Origin: Cliona cf. orientalis
Lineage: Eukaryota; Porifera; Demospongiae; Clionaida; Clionaidae
Assembly (NCBI GenBank): GCA_963930775.1
Contig: OZ005693.1
Location: 6,882,001-6,946,000, forward strand
Reading direction: 5' to 3'
DNA length: 64,000 nucleotides
Below, piece by piece: positions 31,601 through 54,825 of the stretch. Every line of letters begins with the position of its first letter. The stretch's first letter is position 1. A program made the position numbers and the translations under genes. The notes under the pieces are model-generated. The model was not told the origin of the DNA. It was given only the letters and a program-made list of their open reading frames with translations, and ran no database searches.

Positions 31601-34600
31601 GGTTAGATAACAAAGAAGTCAGAAGCTGGCTACCATCAGTCTGCACCTTTTAATCAATGTCAGCCCCGATGAGGGGGAATCCTCTACTTGAGTGTCTTTG
31701 ATTCGGTATTTAAGAGTTGCAATACTATGCTACCAGGGGTTTATCTGCATAGAGCCCAGCAGGGTGTGTTCCCCCCCCCCCCCCCCCCCCCCCAAAATTT
31801 ACAAAAAAATTAATTAAAACCTGGACTAATTATGTTGTAGGTGCCTTTATGGGAACATTAATATTAATTTATACTTTAGCTTCCTGCGTTTCGCGCGGGA
31901 GGGGCACATCCCCCTCCCACACCCACCCCCTTGGGCCGCCAAGGCAGCCAATTACTTCAACTTCTCCCATGTTTCCCTCCCCCGACCTAAATTTTTGGGC
32001 CAGATAAACCCTGGCTACTATGCTATACTTCACTCTATGCATGTGGGAGTATCCATGGATAGTGATTATCAGATTATTGGTTAGTCTATTCCTGCATGCA
32101 CCTCATAGGTACTCAAAAGCAAGTGTAGGGATGATGTGATAATTTAAAAGTTTGTTCGAGTACTACTGCCATCCCTACTTTATCCTTCAATATTATTCAA
32201 CTGTTGTTTGTGCTTGTTACTATTATTTTTTATTGCCCTCAGGCACCTAGCTGACTTGTCTCATGCCCATGGCGAGCCCCTTCTAAGGAGCTGAGCACGA
32301 GACTTCCATGGAGACCTGACATGGTTTACCTATTCATTGCCAATGGAACTACTTCAATTTTTTTCTCGGCTATACCTATCCACCTGTAGCCTCCTTTGAG
32401 GAAAATGAGAAAGGGCCTGGTACACACTGTATGCACATGCGCAAAGTTTATGGAACATTTTCTAGTATAATTGTCTGGATATTGTCGCTACCACATGATC
32501 GAACACCGTATATTAAGCATCCAAAGTCAGTAAAGTGTAGCCGACTTCCTTTGCTCACATTTCACTTTAAACAAACCTTCTTGAGCTTCAGAGATCTGAC
32601 ACAGACTCTGCGCTGTCATTGCGCGATTGAATAACTGCCTCAGTATCGATACTTCTGATTATTCATCAAAACAATTGGACTAAAATTAGTATGAGTAGAG
32701 GTCCTTCTCATAGCTTCTTCGTTGTTCCTCTGTCCATGTTGCTCGCTTGTGATAGCTAAATTGGTCACAACAGGCATCTTTAGCCCGAAATGCTGCCAAC
32801 AAAAATGATTCTTAGGCATAATTCTGAGGTCAAGGTTCACATTTACAGACAAATAAGCACAAATTCCAAGTTTTTACTTGGAAAATATTACATACGTACG
32901 CAGTGTGTACTAGGCCCTTTCTCCTTCTCAAAGTGCCTGGGTACGAGGCTAATCCACCTGTTGATGTCGAATCCCATAGTATAATACTATATGGGGAAGT
33001 AGGTACTGTTTTTCTATAACAATTCTGCATGTACATGTGTATATGCAAGGATACACACAATAGCAATTCATGCTAATTCAAAAGCAAGTGTAGGGATGTG
33101 ATAGTTTCAAGTTTGTTCGAGTACTATTGCCATCCCTACTTTATCCTTCAATATTATTCAATAGCTGTTTATGCTTGTTACTGTTATTTTTTAGTGCCCT
33201 CAGGCAACCTAGCTGACTTGTCTCATGCCCATGGCCAGCCCCTTCTAAATAGCTGAATACGAGACTTCCATGGAGACCTGACATGGTTTACCTATTCATT
33301 GCCAATGAACTACTTCACCCTCTAATAAAAACTACAGTTAGTATTAGCTACAGTTAGTCTTTGCACGGGTCCTGGCGGCAATTGGAGTCCAGTATACTGC
33401 TGATTTAGTATGTTAGTGCTATCATTTTAGTCAGGCAGTTTTGACTCTATACATGTGGAGAGAAATTCATAACTTGTGAGGGGGGACAGCCAGTATTGAT
33501 TGTTACATAACTGGTTATGTTTCTGTGCCCCATGAGAACTACAACCTCCAGTGGCGTATCCGGGATTTGAAGAATGGAGGTTCCAAAGCCAAAGAATTAT
33601 TATTGCCCTCTTTGGCTATCGATAGTATTATTGAAGTATCTTTTTTTTCCAGTTAAAAATATTAAAATTTAAGTTATTAAATATTAAAATTTAAGTTATT
33701 AAATATTAAAATTTAAGTTGCTCTGAATTATTGTTTTTATAATGTATTATGCACCCCCCCCCCCCCCCCCCCCCCCCCATGTATGCTAGCTTTGGGCAAA
33801 AGTGGAGAGGGGGCTTACCGTAGTGTCCCGGGTAAGCGCCCATGGGTGCTTAAACATAACTAGCGATTTTGGGCTGTATCGGTGCTTACCTGGGATCAAA
33901 TTTCCATACATTTGTATAGAAGCTGCTACAGTGGCCCCTTGAAATGTGGTACATGGTGCTTACCCAGGAGTGGGCGCTTGCCCAGGACACTATGGTATAC
34001 ACGGGATCATTACATTTCTGTGTGACGGCCATTACTGATCACTGAATGCCACGTGGGCATATGATCACTGTACTCTAGATCTCTGGCTGTTTGATGGGTA
34101 AATTTGAAAAAACAGAGACAGTTAGCTACTTTGCTAGCTGTAGCTACTGTTTTTATTGGCTTATGGACTCTAATACCATATAGCGGGAAATTTTCAAGGG
34201 AGAAAACTTTCACGAATTTCGCGATTTTTCAGCCATCCGCGAAAGTTTTCTCCACGAAATTCTAGGCATGCCACACCCATTATGCGACCTTAACGTTCCG
34301 CGAAAGTTTTCTCCGCGAAATGCTCCTTTCCTACCGATCCGTGAAAGTTTTCTCCCTCGAAAATTTCCCGCTATACGGTATCTAGTCAGGGAGGGGGGAC
34401 TTATATGCGAGACAAAACTACCTATGCAGAATTAACTTGAGCTAAAAGTATAGGGGGGACTTATGCACGAGGGGGCATAATTGTGGGATTCTATGGCACA
34501 TATATGGGATATCCCTACTTGTAGAGTCTACTGATTCCATGATTGTAATGTTACACTGATGCTTGGCAAGTTGCAAAGTGGATGTTTGTTCATCAGTGCA

Positions 34601-37600
34601 GTGTATACAGGTGCTCAAACAACTGCAACAAGGGTTATGTACATGCATGTACATATATGACAGCGATAGCACACATTATTATCATGCTATGCACCTAAAT
34701 AGCCACTTGAAGCAAGGAAAGAGTCGATCCACGCATTTTGCATCCGTGTATAGATATTAGGAACATAGACAGCCTTGTCCATTCTACCTCGTAATGACCC
34801 AGCCAGCTGCCCAGAAGATATCAACTCTTGAAGTACCGCTACAGCAAACATACAATATGTGCATTTGATTACTGCTAGCTTCATGCCAAGGGTGATATTT
34901 TTCAGCACTTGCCTATAAATGTAGAGTCAGGGTGGGGATAAACATATGCATTCCCAATATGAGTCAAGGAAACCTAGACTCTAAAATCTACTGTGGGCTA
35001 TATTTGTACTTAGACATTTACGGTGATACTTACACTGAAAGAGCTTGTCTTGAAAGTGGCCTTGGACTATGATGGGTCCAATAGGTGTAGGTCTAGTAAT
35101 GGCACCAAACAAACCTCTGATACGAGCATGGTACCTATAGGTATTAGTGCATGTAAAAAAGAGACTGATATTATGATGTTCTATACTGTGCAATTAAATT
35201 TACTTGCCAGAAGAAAATATTTTGCTATAAAAATAATAATATTGAAACTGTACCTCGAAACATAGGACTCTGTGTAGATGATACCAGAGTCTGCCTTGTC
35301 AAGGTGACCTTGGATAGTTTTTCCTAAGGCAGCCTCTATGTGCTAGAATAAGAGAAGACAGTATTAGCTACTTGGTTGGATGTATGATTGCATTGGAAAA
35401 ATAGCTATTTCATAGTTCATGCATGTACCGTAGTCTGATTGTCTAGCTTGGCGCAATGTCTAAGTTTGCAAGTTTGTAATCCAGATGTTGTAGCATCATG
35501 CATAACGTGAGAGTCTGTAACTGATAGTGAACTGGAATACTGGAATGGATTGCTGGACTCGAGTACTGGACTGACTTTCAACCTCAAATTTAGCCCATGT
35601 GATATTGCAGTGTGTGAAGACGACAACAGTCACCATTGTGGGTGGATGAATGCCTCAGCTAAGTTAATGACAACCAATGCTAAGTAGGAATTCCCACACC
35701 CGACAATCCAAAGGAAGTCATACTCCTGCATACTTTAATGTGCTAACAACAGTATACAAAATATGCTTATATTTTCATCTGTGCACTCTGTTGAAGCACG
35801 TTTATGTCAAATGTTGGCCCACCCACATATCCACATACGAGTATGTAGCAATGCTCCTTAGCAATAGATGAAATCACACTAGATGAAATCAATAGGGATA
35901 CAACAAGCCAGTTATTATGGTCCTTACCACACACAGTGCAATACCAAGGACGGATCCATATCAAGTAGGGAGAGTCCTATAAACTATAGTGTGAAGATCA
36001 TTCGGTCATGGTCACATCATTACAGAAGTACAATGGATCCAGACTTATTCACCTTACAAACAGGTTTCTAGCTATACTAGAGCTCTGTAGAGCACATACC
36101 CTGCGCGCTCTGTAGCCACTGTAGCGTGGTACTCTGCTCCCTCCATACTCTGCAGCAGAACTGTTTTATGACTTGACGACGCTTTCCAATACTGAGCTTG
36201 AGCATGCGCAATCGCATCAGCATAATATTATGCCAATAGAGTGGGTGTGGTCGATAAACCACAGGCAGAAAATGCACGATTTGTAGCACTAGTAAGCCTT
36301 TTTGAGCAATTTGAAGCGCGTATAAACCAGTTTTTCACCGATATCTATTGATTGATTGTGCTTATAGCATGCACAGACACCTAAAAGGCGAGATATGGCA
36401 ATTTTCATGCCAACGACAATGACAGATGGACAAACCGATTGCTTTACCCCTTGCGCATGTGTGCGGGGTAAATATGGTTTATCAGTAGAAGGGAAGGTAC
36501 AAAATCCAGGCTGGCTGTTCAGCCAAGAACAGCAGAATGATGTGAGATACTGAGAGATAAGTAAGGTCCTTTTGGGGGAGGGGGGATCCATCCCCCCACC
36601 TTGGATCCGCCCCAGAATATCTTCTCAATATCTTTCTTGGTTGCATCCAATCTACTTACTTGTTGTTCTGGTATAATCTATGACATGCATGTTTTCATTC
36701 ATACGTGCTGTGTGTGTCTGTATGCCACAACCAATCCATACTGTGCCATCAAGTTTGTCTCTGCGTATTGAGATCGATCTGTCTACTACTGACGTTGAGT
36801 CAACCTATCGAGTCTATCACCACATGTACACATAATTATTATTAAGTTACACCATTTACTGGGGTACTACTTCATCGTACACTTTATCATATCAATCATT
36901 CAAGCTCCACATATATACCTGTATAAGGAAGCTATTTGGCAAGGCAAAGTTTTTGCTGAGATCAGCAACCATCATTTGTCCAGCCTCTTGCAGTGTGTCG
37001 TTGATCTCTTCACACAGAGCATCAATGTAAGATCTGAACAGAGCCATCATAGCAACTACTACACATTGAAGCAGGATGCACTATAGCTTACCGTCCAATC
37101 AGTTCTCCCTGAAGTAAGGTTAGGCTGTGATCATGCTTGAGAAGATCAGCAATCTTGGCTTCAATGTGACTTAAATCAATATTGAGTAACTGATATATTA
37201 TAATACGAAGCATAACAATAATAATTACTCTTGAGATCTGCATGGTTGACAACTTACCTGCTGCAGGTCAACAACATTGATACGACCTTTATAAGAAAAA
37301 AAAACAATCTTAAAACACACTACTAAGCATGCATAGATTATAATATTATAGACTAAGTAAACACGCTCATGTCATCAATATGTTTGCATACACACTCTGT
37401 GGTATACTGTAGTTGAGATTGATGGCTTTGTAGAGTCCTTTGTGCATTTGTATTAAAGTTATAATATCAAAAAAGCAATAAAGTTATAACTCCAGATCCA
37501 AGACAGGAGAATACTATTCAGTAACTCTTGTAAGCTACGCAGGTAACACACTCTCGCTGTTGTGGTCAAACCTATTTGCTCTTGTTTTGCCATCTTCTGT

Positions 37601-39044
37601 GAGGGCGAAGCAAGTACTTGTCAACACTAAACAATAGGAAAACACTCTACCTTGAATCATGCAAGGCCCACAGCCACAAAAGGGTGGCAAGGCAAAGCCA
37701 CCATATCGGCACACTGGAATATTTATTGAGGGATGTGCTGTCTTTTGTGAGTGAGCAGGACGTGAAAAGGGCCTAAAATTGACATCATTAAGGCAGTTGA
37801 CACAATATACAAGGTCAAGTATGTAACAAAAATCAGTGGGCTAAATCTAGTGCAACGTTTTAGCCTACATGGTTTTGGTCTTAAGTTATCCTCCTCCAGA
37901 AATTGCAGGACTTGGCAAATAGTGGCTCAGTTACACCAAGTGATATTATAATGATTGTCCTGGTAAATGTCTCATGTAACATGTAAGATGTATCCATAAA
38001 TATAATTATACCATTGTCCAATGAGGGCTGACTAAATTAAGGCCCCTTGGTACTGCTTTCTGACCATTATATTTGTAAGTGGAGCTGGTTCATGCAGTTC
38101 GCGCTTAGTGTGCTGACACAAATTTTCCGAGTGCACTCTTAATCACTCCACCAACTGCACACAGTTAGCTGTTCCTTGTTGCTGAGTGTTAAAAGGGAAC
38201 GACGCTTAGCAGGCGAAGGGAAAGGGACAAAACTCGTCGCCAGCAATAAAGGGACACAGAAAGATGACTGAGGCAAGACTCGGACAATATGGGGAAAGAA
38301 ACGACTGAGCAAAGGGAAGTGAGGTTTAGCAGCAGAGGAATGCATGCATAACAGGCTAATGTCATACATAGCATACCTAGTGGAAACGGACAAGGCCAAA
38401 GTTTAAACATGGACAAATCCTCAAAACTAACCCTGACAAATAAACTTACCCAAAACCCCTCTCCTACATGGCCTTGTCCGTTCTTTATAGAAGGTCCTAC
38501 CTAGCTTGATCAGGCTCGCCCCAAAACATTTTACATTCGTCTATTATATGAAAACTTGACCATGTCCTCAGTAGCTGCATAGTGGAAGTGGTGTATGTGG
38601 TAAAGGTCGTCACTATAGTGGGTATACAGTCATCACAGACTAGACTCGGATCATCAGGAGTCTGAAAGTGGCTCTCGACAAGCCTCGATAGTGATAAGTA
38701 AATTGCTACTGAGGACATATTAAATATTCTTTTTTCCCTACAACGTTTGGTACGGGGACCATACCTCCTAGTATATGAATCAAATTTCCTATTATGGGGA
38801 AGGCCTACAGGCTAATTTGCCTACCTCTGTGCACTAGTAGCTCATTTTTGATTTCCTTCTCTAGATGCTGTGGGGTCACATACTCTTTTCCATCAACGGT
38901 GTATACGACATCAATTTGGCCCATCTGGATCAATCGAGTCACAAGCTCAATACAGTTCCTCTCGGACAGTTTATTGGCACCCGCTGTGGCCTGAAGCTGT
39001 TGAAAATCAGCCGCTAACTTTCGAACTTCTTCCCAGTCAGACAT
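28691..39044 (-). CDS. UFL1: E3 UFM1-protein ligase 1 (complete)
   Basis: Exons: 38825-39044, 37258-37286, 37092-37189, 36919-37033, 35254-35342, 35034-35134, 34695-34838, 30872-31050, 30402-30569, 30165-30350, 29906-29982, 29641-29833, 29484-29594, 29338-29418, 29190-29281, 28691-29120. All phases agree, giving 770 residues (human 794). UFL1 is the scaffold-type E3 that transfers UFM1 from UFC1 to ribosomal and other targets at the ER with DDRGK1. It has no RING or HECT domain, and none is seen. The start [14 protein letters not shown] and the block [20 protein letters not shown] match the family N-terminus. [37 protein letters not shown] and [13 protein letters not shown] are strongly conserved winged-helix segments. 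Exon 10 encodes a Lys/Arg/Gly-rich linker like the basic linker of human UFL1. The C-terminus ends in an acidic, variable tail. The ATG chosen (39044) aligns with the human start; an in-frame ATG lies upstream. Confidence 0.96.
31320..31440. repeat. Repeat shared with 59280-59400
   Basis: A GTTTTTGCTGGATACACATT / TCGCCAAGCCCAGCTACTTT stretch resembles CTTTTGTTGGACAAAAAATT / CACCAAGCCCATCTACCTTT at 59310-59350 in XPOT. Both are intronic. No TIR was established; they may be fragments of one dispersed family. Confidence 0.4.
31700..32035. other. UFL1 intron 7 stretch with C homopolymer
   Basis: Contains an uninterrupted run of about 23 C (from 31771), followed by CCAAAATTTA and C-rich sequence. 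CCAGGGGTTTATC at 31734 and GATAAACCCTGG at 32002 are inverse, so this may be a TIR element of about 280 bp (31734-32013) with an expanded C tract. No coding frame. Confidence 0.45.
32040..32345 (+). repeat. AGGGATG-family repeat, copy 2
   Basis: Shares AAAAGCAAGTGTAGGGATG, TGCCATCCCTACTTTATCCT, the TTGCCCTCAGGCA block and CTAGCTGACTTGTCTCATGC with copy 3 (33065-33310), in the same orientation and about 1 kb apart. The last block also occurs in diverged form at 6026-6070. Confidence 0.65.
33065..33310 (+). repeat. AGGGATG-family repeat, copy 3
   Basis: Close match to 32110-32345, including TCCATGGAGACCTGACATGG near the right end. The two copies are direct repeats in UFL1 intron 7. Confidence 0.65.
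33657..33722 (+). repeat. Tandem repeat, 22-bp unit, three copies
   Basis: AAATATTAAAATTTAAGTTATT repeated three times, the last unit diverging at its end. A run of about 27 C follows at 33752-33778. Confidence 0.8.
33819..33996. mobile_element. GTGTCCC-family element, copy 3 (178 bp)
   Basis: The most complete uninterrupted copy: TACCGTAGTGTCCCGGGTAA at the left and CCCAGGACACTATGGTA at the right, with CATGGGTGCTTAAACATAAC and ATAGAAGCTGCTACAGTGGC inside. Subterminal GCGCCCATGGGTGCTTA and GGTGCTTACCCAGGAGTGGG can pair. Located in UFL1 intron 7. Confidence 0.7.
34179..34375. mobile_element. AGCGGGAAA-family MITE, copy 3 (197 bp)
   Basis: TATAGCGGGAAATTTTCAAG at the left, CTCGAAAATTTCCCGCTATA at the right. 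Read on the minus strand it matches copy 1 block for block, including GGTCGCATAATGGGTGTGGC. It lies in UFL1 intron 7. Confidence 0.75.
37290..38824. other. UFL1 intron 1, repeat fragments
   Basis: Holds the inverted copy of the 18.4-kb repeat (37650-37790), a CGGACAAGGCC / GGCCTTGTCCG inverted pair (about 38390 and 38470), and an inverted pair ATGTCCTCAGTAGC / GCTACTGAGGACAT (about 38562 and 38704) that marks a 150-bp fold-back element. A solitary AGGCTCGCCCC end of the GGGGCGAGCC family lies at about 38513. No exon. Confidence 0.5.
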
Positions 39045-39543
39045 TGCTATTCTATTCACGCATTTTAACACAATGTCAGCATATTAAAACTTCCAGGTAG
39101 CTTGCATTGACGACCACGCTACTGCATGCATGTACAATTATGTGGGTAGTGCGACCCCACCCACTTCCAAATTGCAATCAGCCCCTTCCTGCCTGTGAAG
39201 GGTGTTGGTTAGATCATACATATTCCTAGCATGGTTGTATATCATGCTATGAACGTATAACAGCAAAAAATTTGCCAGCACATTTCTTCATGTAGTAGAG
39301 CCATTGTGTGTATCATAGCAAATTAGACTGCAAAACACTGCTTTTTCCTATAATATTGTCAGTAAACACGTGTAATAATCAATAATTAAAATTTTTAGAA
39401 AAAAAAAAAAAACAACAAAAAAAAAAACAAAACGGTATAGTACTATAATATTCTTGTTTTACTCTCTTCTCAGACAGGAAAAGCACACTCAGTCATAATA
39501 ATTAGTATTAATAGTATAACAACTATAAAAGAAAGTAGTCCCT
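39045..39543. other. Gap between GDI stop and UFL1 start
   Basis: 499 bp between two minus-strand genes: the GDI 3' untranslated region and the UFL1 promoter. An A-rich tract with about 30 A and a few C lies at 39399-39432. No exon or TIR element. Confidence 0.5.
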
Positions 39544-53381
<13,838 letters not shown>

Positions 53382-53656
53382 AGTCGGACGCAAAGGTGAG
53401 ATCGAGAGAATGTAGAGAGATACCTCGAAATTGGTTGGGACTGTCGGTTCTAGCCCTAGTCATGTGCCAATCAGGTGAAATTGGGACCACACCCATTTAC
53501 GGCGGATCGTCACGCACGGCGCATGCGCATGTCGTGCACTGCATGAATATCCGATATAGGAGTCTCGAGTACAAAGTACAATGTTGTCGCGTTGTGGCAT
53601 AGGGTGTATAATATTATGGTCATGATATTATACTAGAAAGATGATAATCATCATGC

Positions 53657-54421
53657 GGGGCGAGCCTTCGCTCATGGCACGATCAGGTGTTACTGTATTA
53701 AACATTTAAATTTTAAGTGACTGCAAACTCTACCACCCTTAGGCTACTGTATGCCATTTAGATGCCACTCTAGCCCAGTAGCAGTGCCAATTAAAGCACA
53801 CAGAACAGTAGTAGTTTCAGGCTCTTGTCTGAGATCATGGCACAATTCTTGCCTATCTAGCCGCGGTTACAGTTCAATTCTTTTTGTGCCATGATCTCAG
53901 TACAGTAGTTGGTCAAGCATCCAAACTGGAGCAGTTAGCACAGGCTCTCTGTCTGATCACAGCATCATTCTTTATATTATACGTCATTTTAGCTATCTCT
54001 TACTGCGAGTCTATGGCTCCAACTCAACATGAACAAGTGACTCTGGTCGTATGCTGCTCAATAGTTAGTCTCGTGGAGCCAGACCCCTATGCGCGGGGAG
54101 GGTCTGGCTCCGCGAGACTACTCGATAGTGTGCTCAATGAAGCAGTCTTTGAGCCCACGCTAGCGCACTGCAGTCAGTCAGCGCGAGCACCATGGCTAAC
54201 GATTCTGGCGTGCCGAGCCTAGCTTCATTCCTCTGCATAGAGAGGTCACGATCTAACATTAATACGCGCGCTAAATCGTTCATAGTGATGATGTAATGCA
54301 CAAGCATATTGCGCATGCGCTATGAGCACGTGGACGACGTATCGCTACATACATACATACATAGGTACAGCGAATTCGCCATATGTTACTCTTGTATTCG
54401 GGGCTCGCTCAGGCTCGCCCC
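53657..54421. mobile_element. GGGGCGAGCC-family element, copy 2 (765 bp)
   Basis: GGGGCGAGCCTTCGCTCATG at the left; the right end GGGGCTCGCTCAGGCTCGCCCC is the exact inverse of the left end of copy 1 at 3437. ACATACATACATACATAG repeats lie near the right end. The 112-codon frame at 53884 crosses the nested 55-bp element and is not a gene. No target duplication was found. Confidence 0.5.
54066..54120. mobile_element. TAGTCTC-family element, copy 4 (55-bp minimal hairpin)
   Basis: TAGTCTCGTGGAGCCAGACC and GGTCTGGCTCCGCGAGACTA are nearly perfect inverse arms around a short loop. It is flanked by CTCAATAGT (54057-54065) and CTCGATAGT (54121-54129), a 9-bp duplication with one mismatch. It is the shortest member of the family: two ends joined with no interior. 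Confidence 0.75.
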
Positions 54422-54825
54422 GAATTATGTAAATGCGTAATAATTATTGACTATTAATCATAGGAATTTTAAATAACAGAGAATGCAAGTAAGGATGTGG
54501 ACATAATGAATTTTTTGTCAATGGCATGGGTTGATAACAATAATCATGCTAAGTGGACCCAGTCAGGGATTTAACAATGCTGTCTTCAACGGTTCGCTCC
54601 ATAACATAGTGAAACAATAACATTGATACATTAGTAGAAAGTATATAGCAGCAAAACAACACATAATATAATATTTAAAAAACCACAAAGCAATAGTTAT
54701 TACAATAATTTTTGACCATCATGTGGTCAGCCGTAAAGTTCTTAGTTGCAAAAATAATTCCTGCAGTATAATATGTGATATTGTGAAGTAGCACCACACA
54801 GACAGGTAAACGAATTCGAAGTATA

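Larger units (their letters stand above)
53382..54825. other. Gap between XPOT stop and GDI start
   Basis: 1.44 kb between two minus-strand genes. It holds a GGGGCGAGCC-family element with a nested TAGTCTC element. The 270 bp next to the GDI start (GCGCATGCGCATGTCG and GGCGGATCGTCACGC) are GC-rich and probably the promoter. Confidence 0.5.

Noticed and set aside
36675..36810. Minus-strand frame [20 protein letters not shown]... ending at a GTAAGT donor inside UFL1 intron 4
   Set aside because: UFL1 exons on either side join in phase and match the family without it, and including it would break the frame. It could be an unrelated or alternative exon but nothing supports that.
53884..54222. 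112-codon plus-strand frame
   Set aside because: It spans the nested 55-bp TIR element and its target duplications inside another TIR element, so it cannot be an old gene.
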